Shown piece after piece: positions 36,263 to 45,295 of a stretch of DNA of 64,000 bases. Each line of letters starts with the position of its first letter. Positions within the stretch are counted from its first letter, which is position 1. This DNA is from Peribacillus simplex NBRC 15720 = DSM 1321 (GTDB lineage: Bacteria; Bacillota; Bacilli; Bacillales; DSM-1321), in contig NZ_CP017704.1 in assembly GCF_002243645.1 (NCBI RefSeq), positions 496,001-560,000 of the forward strand, read 5' to 3'. The notes under the pieces were generated by a model. The model searched no databases. It saw only the letters and a list, made by a program, of their open reading frames with translations, and was not told the DNA's origin. A program made the translations under genes and the position numbers.

Positions 36263-36370
36263 ACATTACAGTTGATTTCAGAAATCCGCTCCCTTTCCGC
36301 CGACATTCTGCCAAGCCTCCTCGCCGCAAGCGTCTGTGGGGTCTCGGCTAGCCAGTTATTCGGCAGGAGT
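36263..36370 (-). repeat. GC-rich dispersed repeat, minus-strand copy
   Basis: Reads on the minus strand CTCCTGCCG ... GAGACCCCACAGACGC, GAGGAGGCTTGG, GCGGAAAGGGAGCGG, ending GAAATCAACTGTAATG. Same order of blocks as the plus-strand copy. Confidence 0.75.
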
Positions 36371-36498
36371 GTCATAAATTTCTTCAATCCAATGAAGGTT
36401 TCATCCATATAAAAAAGTAAAAAAACATAAATGATAACCAAGTTTTCTTTTAAAATCATAGAGCATTCGGAAGTTTGCCTACAATTTTTTTCTATAAA

Positions 36499-36633
36499 AC
36501 ATTCCAGTTGATTGTAACGGAAGGTACGAGACTCCTGCGGGAAAAGCGCGTCTAGGGGAGACCCCGCAGGCGCAAGACGAGGAGGCTCCCAGGACCGCCC
36601 GCGGAAAGCGAGTGCCTGGAGTGGAAATCAACG
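36499..36633 (+). repeat. GC-rich dispersed repeat, plus-strand copy
   Basis: ACTCCTGCGGG ... GGGGAGACCCCGCAGGCGC, GACGAGGAGGCTCCC, GACCGCCCGCGGAAAGCGAG, TGGAGTGGAAATCAAC. A form I associate with Bacillus-type intergenic repeats. A further end fragment (CATTCCAGTTGATTTC) lies at 36662-36677. Confidence 0.8.
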
Positions 36634-36804
36634 TTCTAATTTTACAAACCCTCAAAAAAAACATTCCAGTTGATTTCAAAAATCTGCTCCCTTCTTCATT
36701 GTTTAATTACTTTATTTGTAAAGTTAACAACTTCATTGACATTTAATATCTAGATATATGTTAGAATATTCTGTAGTTTCAACTTATTCAAGGGGGACAA
36801 TTTA

Positions 36805-37221
36805 ATGGGGGAATTATTTAAAGGAAACGAACTTATACAAGTTTTAACAGAGGGAAAACAGCCTCCGAATTGTGATTTAACGTTACAGATTGAAGCAAAT
36901 TATGCCCAGGATGGAATTGCGAGGGGACTATGGAAAGTAGATGAAAAATTTATAAACGGAAATGGTGTAGCAATGGGTGGGTTTGTCACTTCTGCAGCAG
37001 ATATTATAATGGCTTATGCGATATCATCTAAATTAAGTATCGGACAATCCTTCGCATCCATTGATTTACATACTACCTTTCATCGACCAGTAAAATTAGG
37101 AGACGTACAGGTTGAAGCAAAAGTAGACCGAATCGGAAAAAAAACTGCTTATGTACTCGCAGATTTATACCAAGATGATAAAAAAGTGGCAAGCGTTGTG
37201 TCATCAGTTATGGTCCTTTAA
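36805..37221 (+). CDS. PaaI-type hotdog thioesterase
   Basis: 138 aa with AAGGGGGAC before the ATG. Hotdog helix VAMGGFVTSAADIIMAYAI and the following FASIDLHTTFHRPVKLGDVQ match PaaI/YbgC-type acyl-CoA thioesterases; here the usual HGG is MGG, so one common active-site His is absent. Such enzymes release acids from CoA, often as a safety valve in CoA-dependent catabolism. It stands alone with its own promoter and terminator. Confidence 0.83.
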   Translation: MGELFKGNELIQVLTEGKQPPNCDLTLQIEANYAQDGIARGLWKVDEKFINGNGVAMGGFVTSAADIIMAYAISSKLSIGQSFASIDLHTTFHRPVKLGDVQVEAKVDRIGKKTAYVLADLYQDDKKVASVVSSVMVL

Positions 37222-37228
37222 ACCAGAT

Positions 37229-37273
37229 AAAAAAGCATGTTGCACAAAAAAGCCCTTCGTAACATGCTTTTTT
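37229..37273 (+). terminator. Terminator of the thioesterase gene
   Basis: AAAAAAGCATGTT / AACATGCTTTTTT arms, 19-nt loop. Confidence 0.88.
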
Positions 37274-37393
37274 CGTTTAGATAATTCGATAATATCTCTT
37301 CACCAGTTGCAATTAGATAAACTTATTTCTAGGAATTAAAGAACTCTGAAGAACGGCTCACAAGATATATATTTTCTTTGGAAAGACCCATCA

Positions 37394-37966
37394 TCAAACT
37401 AACCATCGCAGCACAGGGCTTTTGAGATCCAGAGTGAATAGACCGTAATCAATGACGACCATTTCATCATTCTCGTTATATCCGACATTTTCTAAACGCA
37501 AATCTATTGGTATAATACCGTACCTCAGGAATTTTAATTCCAACTTGATCAGTTTCGTATATTCCTTGATTGCAAACGGCACTTTCGTGTCAACCTTCTT
37601 CATGATAATCCAGCCCGTCCCATACTCCTTAACCGGACAAAAATACTCTTTGACTTCCTTATTACAGTTATTATATATATAGGCTTCATTTGCATTACTT
37701 ATTAATCCTACTTCTGAAAATGCAACTTTTAATATATAGCCATTATTTAAATCATAGACGACTCGGTTAAATCCATGCCCAAGGATTTTATACTTGAACT
37801 TTAGCGTTTTTCTGGCAGTAGACATTTTTTGTCCAGCGGTTTTATAAAATTGGAATTTCCCCATTTGAGATATCCAGGACTCAATGGCTTTTATCTCTTG
37901 CCGGGACAGCATTGTACTTTTATTCGGCTGATGTATCCTTTCCTTATCATTGGTAATTGACCACAT
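37394..37966 (-). CDS. Minimal protein-kinase-like fold protein
   Basis: 190 aa with AAAGGAGACG upstream. It shows kinase landmarks in order: a glycine-loop-like LGHGFNRVVYDL, GYILKVAF (VAxK-like Lys), NEAYIYNN (helix C Glu), GTGWIIMKKV (hinge), IDLRLENVGY (HRDxxxxN-like, with Asp and Asn) and VVIDYGL (DFG-like). The protein ends about 15 residues after this, so the C-lobe is almost absent. It may phosphorylate a small molecule or be a stripped-down kinase; function unknown. Not linked to neighbours by strand or spacing. Confidence 0.65.
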   Translation of the reverse strand: MWSITNDKERIHQPNKSTMLSRQEIKAIESWISQMGKFQFYKTAGQKMSTARKTLKFKYKILGHGFNRVVYDLNNGYILKVAFSEVGLISNANEAYIYNNCNKEVKEYFCPVKEYGTGWIIMKKVDTKVPFAIKEYTKLIKLELKFLRYGIIPIDLRLENVGYNENDEMVVIDYGLFTLDLKSPVLRWLV

Positions 37967-38406
37967 TCCCTAAACGTCTCCTTTTTTTAAAAATTTGTTA
38001 CTAGAGAGATGGTTTCTAGGGATGAAAAAACAAGCACATAGAAGATCCATAATAAAGAAAAGATTTTTGCAGCAGTTTTTCATGAACGGCAAGAATTTTC
38101 ATAAGTAAGGGTATGCTATTTGTCGTTCTTATGCCATATTCATCATCCATGGCTCCATTACAGATCATGTTCTCAGTTTTTCAAGATTTCCCCTTCGTTA
38201 TATGGTATGACTTTATTATTAAACGGCTTGTACGGTAGCTGATAAATCATTATCATGGACAGGGAACTTCGAATTGTTTGGAGGAACATGGAAATTATTC
38301 TAGTAATCAAAAGGGTCAATCTTCAGGTACTCTTCTTTCCTTCATTTTCAAAAAAATGGTATATTATACTTTGACATCAATGGTTTACGACAAGGAGTGA
38401 TGTAGT
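37967..38406. other. Intergenic region, nothing recognised
   Basis: 440 bp, AT-rich; no open frame with a credible start. The region must contain divergent promoters for the kinase-like and exported-protein genes; TTTGACATC at 38372 is a possible -35. Confidence 0.45.
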
Positions 38407-39198
38407 ATCCGTAAAAGATGGATCATTTCAACAATTGTTGGATTATTGCTTATTTGTTTAAGTGTAATTGCCTTCAATTATTTCGAGAGCGATAAAACTG
38501 AAAAAGGGAAAAATGCGGAAGCCAAGGAATCCAAAATTCCTGAGGTGCAGGAATATGGCGGAAACCATCTTGAAAAAGTCGGCGATAAGGTTCGCCAAAA
38601 AAATTGGGGAACATTCACATTACTAGAAACGAAGTCTATTAATGAGTCATTTGAATTGGCACCCATGGTCATCACAATCAAGGATATCCGCAGGATTCAA
38701 TTATCTTCACTCACAGATGAAGTAAAAGAGGAGCTCAAGTCCTATACGGGATTGAGTTTTGATGAGGCCTATTCGATATACTATAAAGAGAATTTATCCA
38801 TGGAGGAAATCGATCAACAGGCTGCGTTTTCTAAAACGGATATTGATGAAGAGGTTTTTTATCTAGAGATAACTTATTCTGTTGAAAATAAAGATTCGAA
38901 GGAACTTCAGTTCTTCAGCATGGAAAATGTTACTTTCAATGATGATCTTACATATGATGTGCCTTCTAAAAATTTCATCCATTTTGGAGATACGTTTATG
39001 GGGACAAAAAAAGTAAGTCGATCAGATTACCAACCAGGAGAAACAAGAAAAGGCACAATTGGCTTATTGGTTGATCCCGAGGAAAACTTCGAACGGCTCG
39101 ATTCCTTTTCATTCACTACCGATGATATAGCGGATGGTGAGTCTCATGAATTATTGGTGGATGGGACTTCATTTGAAATTCCCCTAAAAGGAAAGTAG
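38407..39198 (+). CDS. Exported or membrane-anchored protein of unknown function (abnormal start codon)
   Basis: 263 aa if read from an ATC that lies 9 bp after AAGGAG; the encoded N-terminus xRKRWIISTIVGLLLICLSV is a perfect anchor or signal sequence. The only conventional start in frame is a TTG 39 bp later, which has no ribosome binding site and would cut the positive N-region off. Either ATC is used or the start was mutated. The mature part is acidic and mostly beta-rich (PMVITIKDIRRIQLSSLTDE; VFYLEITYSVENKDSKELQF; GETRKGTIGLLV), resembling DUF4352-like extracellular beta-sandwich proteins. No Cys lipobox. Confidence 0.65.
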   Translation: MRKRWIISTIVGLLLICLSVIAFNYFESDKTEKGKNAEAKESKIPEVQEYGGNHLEKVGDKVRQKNWGTFTLLETKSINESFELAPMVITIKDIRRIQLSSLTDEVKEELKSYTGLSFDEAYSIYYKENLSMEEIDQQAAFSKTDIDEEVFYLEITYSVENKDSKELQFFSMENVTFNDDLTYDVPSKNFIHFGDTFMGTKKVSRSDYQPGETRKGTIGLLVDPEENFERLDSFSFTTDDIADGESHELLVDGTSFEIPLKGK

Positions 39199-39224
39199 TT
39201 TTATAGTCTATAAAGATATGATAG

Positions 39225-39276
39225 AAAACCCTAAATAAGGGGAACCTCGAAAAAAGGTTTCACTTTTTTAGGGTTT
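39225..39276. terminator. Terminator between convergent genes
   Basis: AAACCCTAAA / TTTAGGGTTT outer stem with an inner AACCT/AGGTT stem. Confidence 0.65.
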
Positions 39277-39307
39277 CATATGAGCTCCCTAACGATAACT
39301 GATATGC

Positions 39308-40906
39308 TTATCTCTCCCCGGCAGTAGTGCTCTGCGTTCCTTCCTCCATTAATATTCTACGCAATATTTTCCCAACAGCTGATTTTGGCAGTTGTTCCCT
39401 GAACTCAAAACTTCGCGGCACTTTATATCTGGCCAGTCGTTGCACGCAAAACTCCCTGATTTCCTGCTCCGAGACTGACTTTCCTTTCTTTAAAACTATG
39501 GCCGCTTTTACCGTTTCCCCACGGTATGAATCCGGAACTCCATATACACATGTCTCTTTTACGGCTGGATGCTGATAAATAATATCTTCGACTTCGATTG
39601 GATAAACATTATAACCGCTTGCAATAATCATATCTTTCTTCCTGCCTACGATATAAAAATATCCGTTTTCATCCATCGTCGCGATATCCCCAGTGTAAAG
39701 CCATCCATCCCGCAAAGCCGTTGCCGTTTCCTCTGGATTTTTCCAATACCCCTTCATTACTTGCGGACCTTTAATGATCAGTTCGCCAATTTCCCCTGCT
39801 GGCAATTCATCAATGCCTGTTTTCAAATCGACGATTTTAGCATCGGTATTAGGGTAAGGAATTCCGATACTTCCTGTTTTTTTCTGACCTATAACTGGAT
39901 TGCGGTGGGTAGTGGGTGAAGTTTCCGACATTCCAAATCCTTCTAATATTGTAACCCGTAATTTTCTTTCGAACTGATGAATGATTTCTATCGGGAGCGG
40001 CGCTGAACCACAGCTGCAGTACTTAAAGCAACTTAAATCGTCCGCCGTTAAATCCGGGTGATTCAGTAAAGCAATATACATGGTCGGGACACCAGGAAAA
40101 ATAGTTGGCCGATGTTTTCGAATCAAATCTACCACCTTGTTTATTTCAAATTTCTCTATTGTGATATAAGTTGATCCGGCATAAATAGCGCTATTCAATC
40201 TTCCATTACCAAACACATGGAATAATGGGGTCAATCCAAGCATCCGTTCGCCAGGCCTTTGGAGTTTAAGGGCATTTGCCGTGAAGGCAAAGTCTTGATA
40301 TACATTCGAGATCAAATTAAAATGCGTGAGCATGACCCCTTTTGATTTCCCTGTAGTCCCCCCTGTATATTGAAGTACAGCCACAGATTCCTTGGGATCG
40401 ATAGCCAGAGCAGGAAGTTCCATATATTTCCTTGATAAATCCGTTCCAGTTTCCATTAATTGTTCGGCAGATATGAACGTTAACCTTTCAGAGAAACTTG
40501 TTAGCACTAATTTTTCCCGATGTTCCTCACGTCCAATGAACCAATCGGCTTCTGAATCCCGTAATATATAATCCAATTCACTCGACTGATACAGTGGGTT
40601 CACTTGAACAACCACACCTCCCAAACGATGAATAGCATAATAGGCAATGATATATTCTAGACAATTTGGCAGCATGATTGCTATACGATCGTCTTTTTGA
40701 AATCCACGGTTGTATAAATACACAGCAAAACGATCTGAGGCACTCTTCAATTCCATATATGTCATTTCCCTCTCCCCATCTATTACAGCTTTGCAGGTTG
40801 GGTAATGTCGGGCTGAACGTTCCAGGAGCCCATATAATGACAATAATGGAATGTCAATTTCAGCAGGAGTTTCTTTCGGATAAAATCCATGCCAATTTCT
40901 AGTCAA
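39308..40906 (-). CDS. AMP-forming acyl-CoA ligase (long-chain type), copy 2
   Basis: 532 aa from a TTG after GAGGTGTG. All adenylate-forming motifs are present: VLQYTGGTTGKSKGVMLTH (P-loop), EGFGMSETSPTTHRNP, GWLYTGDIATMDENGY and GRKKDMIIASGYNVYP, with the catalytic Lys in PKSAVGKILRR. It activates a carboxylic acid with CoA. It is the last gene of a seven-gene operon which has a second, diverged ligase as its first gene, so two chain-length or structure classes may be handled. Substrate not readable from sequence. Confidence 0.92.
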   Translation of the reverse strand: MTRNWHGFYPKETPAEIDIPLLSLYGLLERSARHYPTCKAVIDGEREMTYMELKSASDRFAVYLYNRGFQKDDRIAIMLPNCLEYIIAYYAIHRLGGVVVQVNPLYQSSELDYILRDSEADWFIGREEHREKLVLTSFSERLTFISAEQLMETGTDLSRKYMELPALAIDPKESVAVLQYTGGTTGKSKGVMLTHFNLISNVYQDFAFTANALKLQRPGERMLGLTPLFHVFGNGRLNSAIYAGSTYITIEKFEINKVVDLIRKHRPTIFPGVPTMYIALLNHPDLTADDLSCFKYCSCGSAPLPIEIIHQFERKLRVTILEGFGMSETSPTTHRNPVIGQKKTGSIGIPYPNTDAKIVDLKTGIDELPAGEIGELIIKGPQVMKGYWKNPEETATALRDGWLYTGDIATMDENGYFYIVGRKKDMIIASGYNVYPIEVEDIIYQHPAVKETCVYGVPDSYRGETVKAAIVLKKGKSVSEQEIREFCVQRLARYKVPRSFEFREQLPKSAVGKILRRILMEEGTQSTTAGER

Positions 40907-40974
40907 TTTTTTTCACACCTCACTCTTTTCTAATAAAATGGAACATAGGCAAGCCAACTTTGATCATTCTTGCC

Positions 40975-41379
40975 TCATTTTTCACGAATGATTTTAAAAA
41001 TTCCTGTGCCCTTTGCAATGATGTTGCCTTCAGTATCTTTTATTTCTCCTTCAGTAAAGGCAATTTTGTATCCTTTTTGAAGGACTTTTGCTTCCGCAAA
41101 TAATTCCCCGCTCGATATGCTAGCTAAATAATGTACAGTTAAACTTGTCGTCACGACTTTAGATTTGGTAACGGAGCGAGTCACCATTCCTAGTATGGTA
41201 TCCAGCATGGTAGCATGAATGCCCCCGTGCAGTGTTCCATTAACATTAAGTAAATGTTCTTCAATGTTTAACTTTATAGTTACATTCCCTTCTTCAAACC
41301 GAATGATTTCAAACCCTATATGTGAAAAGAATGCACTACTTTCGAATTGATTCCGAATATCCTCCACTTCAACAGGCAA
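40975..41379 (-). CDS. PaaI-type hotdog thioesterase
   Basis: 134 aa from a TTG with GGGGGAGGAAGA upstream. LLNVNGTLHGGIHATMLDTI is the PaaI/hotdog signature with HGG, followed by VVTTSLTVHYLASISSGELF. Probably hydrolyses stalled acyl-CoA intermediates of the surrounding operon. Lies between a thiolase and an acyl-CoA ligase with short gaps on both sides. Confidence 0.88.
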   Translation of the reverse strand: MPVEVEDIRNQFESSAFFSHIGFEIIRFEEGNVTIKLNIEEHLLNVNGTLHGGIHATMLDTILGMVTRSVTKSKVVTTSLTVHYLASISSGELFAEAKVLQKGYKIAFTEGEIKDTEGNIIAKGTGIFKIIREK

Positions 41380-41465
41380 TCTTCCTCCCCCTCACTTTTG
41401 CGCGATTAAACTTATATACGGAAAGGAGCAGAAACGTATGGGGTTTCCACTCCTTTATCCTTGGC

Positions 41466-42650
41466 CTATATCGTTTCAATCATGATAGCCATTCCTTGTC
41501 CGCCGCCAACACATAGTGTAGCAACTCCATATCTTTCTTTTCTGCGAATCATTTCATATATTAGCGTTGTCACGATCCGGGCGCCAGTCGAACCGACTGG
41601 GTGCCCAAGTGCAATGGCCCCCCCATTTACATTAACCTTGTTTTCATCTAACGATAAATCCCTGATTACTGCCAATGCCTGTGAAGCGAACGCTTCATTT
41701 AATTCGAAAAGCCCAATTTCCTCTACTTTTTTCCCGGTGCGCTCCATAAGTTTTCCGACGGCTGGTACTGGACCAATTCCCATCACTTCAGGAGAAACTC
41801 CGGCAGTCGCCCAATCGACAATCTTTGCGATTGGCTGTACTTGTAACCGTTTCGCTTCACTGGCTTTCATTAATACCAATGCAGCAGCCCCGTCATTACG
41901 GCCACAAGCATTCCCTGCAGTGACGGTTCCGTTTTCCCTGAATGCCGGTTTTAAGCTTGCAAGCTTTTCCATTGTGGTTTCGGGGCGTGGATATTCATCC
42001 GTTTCAACGGTAACCGTACTTTTCCTGTCAGAGACCTGGACAGGAACGATCTCATCCTTGAACTTTCCTTCTTCTATCGCTTGCGCCGCTCTTCGTTGAC
42101 TTTCCACTGAAAAGGCATCTTGTTCTTCCCTAGAAATGTTGTATCGTTGTGCGACATTTTCTGCGGTGATTCCCATCCCCAAACTTTTCCCATAAATTTC
42201 TTGAGGTTGCTGTCCAGCTTCAGTATTAGAATCCACTAGTTTAGTCCTGTCTCCCCCAAAACGGGCACTTCTTAAATAAAGCGGTGCGCGGCTCATGCTT
42301 TCCGTACCGCCGGCAACAACTATATTTGCTTGACCTGAGCTTATCTGCTGTGCTGCTGAGGTGATGGCTTGCATTCCAGATGCACATAACCGATTTACTG
42401 TAAAAGCCGGTGCAGAATCTGGAATCCCTGAGCGCAGTGCTGCCACTCTCGCAACATTCGAGGATTCGGTTGTTTGCCTAACCTCACCGAAAATTACTTC
42501 ATCGACTTGTTCAGCTGCAATATTCGCCCGCTTGATCGCTTCTTTAATGGCAATACTCGCCAAATGACCGGAACTAATCTCTTTAAATGCTCCACCGTAC
42601 CTTCCAATTGGTGTTCGTACAGCACTCACAATCACGATATCTTCTCCCAT
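41466..42650 (-). CDS. Acetyl-CoA C-acyltransferase (thiolase), copy 2
   Basis: 394 aa with GGGGGAGGAACG upstream. Complete thiolase set: [12 protein letters not shown] (nucleophilic Cys, about residue 90), [14 protein letters not shown] (His) and [12 protein letters not shown] (second Cys). Cleaves 3-ketoacyl-CoA to acetyl-CoA and shortened acyl-CoA, or condenses acetyl-CoA. The operon has another thiolase two genes upstream, so the pair may take ketoacyl units of different length. Confidence 0.94.
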   Translation of the reverse strand: MGEDIVIVSAVRTPIGRYGGAFKEISSGHLASIAIKEAIKRANIAAEQVDEVIFGEVRQTTESSNVARVAALRSGIPDSAPAFTVNRLCASGMQAITSAAQQISSGQANIVVAGGTESMSRAPLYLRSARFGGDRTKLVDSNTEAGQQPQEIYGKSLGMGITAENVAQRYNISREEQDAFSVESQRRAAQAIEEGKFKDEIVPVQVSDRKSTVTVETDEYPRPETTMEKLASLKPAFRENGTVTAGNACGRNDGAAALVLMKASEAKRLQVQPIAKIVDWATAGVSPEVMGIGPVPAVGKLMERTGKKVEEIGLFELNEAFASQALAVIRDLSLDENKVNVNGGAIALGHPVGSTGARIVTTLIYEMIRRKERYGVATLCVGGGQGMAIMIETI

Positions 42651-42720
42651 TTCGTTCCTCCCCCTTAAAAATCCAGATACATGGGCAAAAGACTACCTGC
42701 CCGAATAAAACAGTAAACAC

Positions 42721-43869
42721 TTAACACTCTTCCAGGACATTCCTTGCAATGATTAAACGTTGGATTTCATTCGTTCCTTCATAGATCTTCGTTATGCGGG
42801 CATCCCGATAAAAACGTTCAACTGGATATTCAGCCATATATCCCATTCCGCCATGAATTTGAACCGCTTTATCCGCCACCCGATTAAAAACGTCTGAAGC
42901 GAACAGTTTTGCCATTGATGCTTCCTTGATCACTTTTTTTCCTTCATCAATCTTTTGTGCCGCCATCATCGTCAATGCTCTTGCGGCTTCCGTTTCGGTT
43001 GCCATATCAGCAAGCATCCATTGAATCGCTTGGTTGTCCGCGATTGGTTTACCAAATTGAATGCGCTCTTTTGCATATTTAGCTGATAATTCAATTAATT
43101 CCCCACTTGATCCCACTGCTCTTGCAGCCAATCCTACACGCCCTTCACCTAAAATTTTAAGGGCAGAGATATATCCCATTCCAACTTCGCCGATAACATT
43201 TTCTTCAGGTATGATACAATCCTCGAAAATGACCTGTGAGGTATATGATCCTCTTAACCCCATTTTTTTGTCCTTTTTGCCGACAATTAAACCAGGAAAA
43301 TCTCTTTCTACCAAAAAAGCAGTAATCCCTCCCTTTGCCCCTTTATCTTTATCCGTTAAAGCGAATACGGTATAAACATCAGCTATCGGCCCATTCGTGA
43401 TGAAATGTTTCGTCCCGTTCATCACCCAGTAATCACCCTTCTTTTCTGCACTTGTTGCCAAATTGGTTGCATCCGATCCCGCTCCGGGTTCAGATAAAGC
43501 AAAGGCGCCAATTTTCGTGCCTGCTGCCATTTCAGGCAAGTATTTATTTTTCAAATGTTCGGATGCAAGCTTAACCAGACCTGTACTGCCAATTCCGGTG
43601 TGAGCGCTAATTAATGAAACAAAACCATTATGGGTCCTTCCTAACTGCTCTAATACGGTAGCCTTTCCCACCGCATTTAAGCCAATTCCACCGTATTGTT
43701 CAGGAATGCTTATCCCGAATAAGCCAAGGTCTTTTGCTTTTTCCACCAAATGCTCCGGGATGGCATCTTCTTCTTCAATTTGTATGGCGTAGGGCTCCAC
43801 TTCCCTTTCAACAAAATTACGGATCATTTCCTTCATTTGCTGCATTTCCTTGGTTAAAGTGATTGTCAT
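42721..43869 (-). CDS. Acyl-CoA dehydrogenase
   Basis: 382 aa with GGAGGAATAAAC before the ATG. FAD-dependent acyl-CoA dehydrogenase marks: FALSEPGAGSDATNLATSA, GMGYISALKILGEGRVGLAA, QIHGGMGYMAEYPVERFYRD and ITKIYEGTNEIQR with the catalytic Glu in the YEGT position typical of short/medium-chain enzymes. It introduces the alpha-beta double bond. Enoyl-CoA hydratase and hydroxyacyl-CoA dehydrogenase are not in the operon and must come from elsewhere. Confidence 0.94.
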   Translation of the reverse strand: MTITLTKEMQQMKEMIRNFVEREVEPYAIQIEEEDAIPEHLVEKAKDLGLFGISIPEQYGGIGLNAVGKATVLEQLGRTHNGFVSLISAHTGIGSTGLVKLASEHLKNKYLPEMAAGTKIGAFALSEPGAGSDATNLATSAEKKGDYWVMNGTKHFITNGPIADVYTVFALTDKDKGAKGGITAFLVERDFPGLIVGKKDKKMGLRGSYTSQVIFEDCIIPEENVIGEVGMGYISALKILGEGRVGLAARAVGSSGELIELSAKYAKERIQFGKPIADNQAIQWMLADMATETEAARALTMMAAQKIDEGKKVIKEASMAKLFASDVFNRVADKAVQIHGGMGYMAEYPVERFYRDARITKIYEGTNEIQRLIIARNVLEEC

Positions 43870-44026
43870 GAGTTTATTCCTCCTTAGGTCTTTTCATGTA
43901 TAGTAGCCATTGACATGTTTTCTTCTTATGGAATATTGGGCTGAATGTCTTGTTATCATCTAATCATTTAATGGAATTCATGGAATTCTTGTATTTTGGT
44001 AAATTAGAGTCCTCACTCTTACAAAA

Positions 44027-45199
44027 TCAGGCCTCGCGTTCAATTATCGTAGCAATTCCCTGTCCGCCTCCAATGCAAGCTGTAATAAGAGCAAATCTTC
44101 CGGCAGAACGCTTCAATTCATAAACCGCTTTCGTAATGAGGATGGCACCCGTCGCACCTAGTGGGTGTCCATGTGCAATGGCTCCCCCGTTCACATTCAC
44201 TCTTGCGGGATTCATATCAAGCTCCCTATTACAAGCAATGACTTGGGCTGCGAAGGCTTCATTAATTTCAATGATGTCCATTTCATTTACAGAAAGACCT
44301 GATTTCTCCATTACCTTTCTTATAGCGGGAACAGGTCCTATGCCCATATAATTTGGATCTACCCCTGCAACGGCCTGGGCCCTGATCGTCGCTAAAGGCT
44401 TAATCCCCAATTCCGCCGCTTTTTCCCTCGACATTATGACCAGGGCTGATGCGGCATCATTCAATCCTGAACTATTGCCTGCAGTCACGGACCCGCCTTC
44501 TAAAAACGCAGGTGATAATTTGGCTAGCCCTTCTTTCGTTATTTGCGGTCGTGGATGTTCATCCAATCTAAATTTGATATCGTCACCTTTTCTGACGGGA
44601 ATGTAAATAGGCGCAATTTGCTCATTGAAACGGCCCTCTTCAACGGCTCTGGCCATATTTTTTTGGCTCTGCAGAGCGAATGCATCTTGTTCTTCCCTGC
44701 TAACCTCATATTTTTCCGCTAGGTTTTCAGCCGTGATTCCCATCGGGGGATCGCCAATCTCTTTTGGGGACAACCGGGACTTTCTGAACTGCGGTGGCTT
44801 TGCACTGTACGCTTTTTCCGAACGATCCATCAAGTATGGCGCCCTGCTCATGCTCTCGACCCCACCGGCGATATAGACATCGCCTTCGCCTGCCCGGATC
44901 GCTTGTGCAGCCAAGTTGACAGCATTTATTCCCGAGCCGCATTGACGGTCGACAGTCAGTCCCGGAAGATGAATCGAGAGACCAGTTTCCAGAGCAGTTA
45001 ACCTGGCAATGTTTCCACCCCCGCTTAACACATTCCCCATGATGACATCATCTATCATTCGAGGTTCGACATTCGCTCGTTTTATGGCTTCTTTCATCAC
45101 TTCTGCCCCAAAAACGTGGGCAGGAACCGATGCAAGTGCTCCTCCCTGTTTTCCAATTGCTGTTCGAACTGCAGAAACTATGACGGCATCTCTATTCAT
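44027..45199 (-). CDS. Acetyl-CoA C-acyltransferase (thiolase), copy 1
   Basis: 390 aa. VDRQCGSGINAVN holds the nucleophilic Cys, GAIAHGHPLGATGAIL the His and ITACIGGGQGIAT the second Cys. Distinct in sequence from the other thiolase of the operon, so not a recent duplication. Start after AAGGAGCGGATGGGG. A gap of about 157 bp before the dehydrogenase gene is the longest inside the operon, but I see no promoter or terminator there. Confidence 0.93.
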   Translation of the reverse strand: MNRDAVIVSAVRTAIGKQGGALASVPAHVFGAEVMKEAIKRANVEPRMIDDVIMGNVLSGGGNIARLTALETGLSIHLPGLTVDRQCGSGINAVNLAAQAIRAGEGDVYIAGGVESMSRAPYLMDRSEKAYSAKPPQFRKSRLSPKEIGDPPMGITAENLAEKYEVSREEQDAFALQSQKNMARAVEEGRFNEQIAPIYIPVRKGDDIKFRLDEHPRPQITKEGLAKLSPAFLEGGSVTAGNSSGLNDAASALVIMSREKAAELGIKPLATIRAQAVAGVDPNYMGIGPVPAIRKVMEKSGLSVNEMDIIEINEAFAAQVIACNRELDMNPARVNVNGGAIAHGHPLGATGAILITKAVYELKRSAGRFALITACIGGGQGIATIIEREA

Positions 45200-45295
45200 T
45201 TCCCCATCCGCTCCTTTTCCTTTTATTCACCCCATTTTGTGCAGGCATTCCTTCATTTCACTAGTTTCATTGAATGTAAGCAGGTTCGACCATGC

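Larger units (their letters stand above)
36049..36804. other. Intergenic region with inverted repeat pair and a promoter
   Basis: 755 bp. The RpiR promoter region (AT-rich, 36060-36240), two inverted copies of a GC-rich dispersed repeat, and a promoter-like TTGACA at 36738-36743 with ATATCTAGATAT behind it ahead of the thioesterase gene. Short frames here are repeat sequence, not genes. Confidence 0.6.

Noticed and set aside
36229..36679. Two minus-strand open frames of 66-76 codons
   Set aside because: They consist of the GC-rich repeat copies and their flanks.
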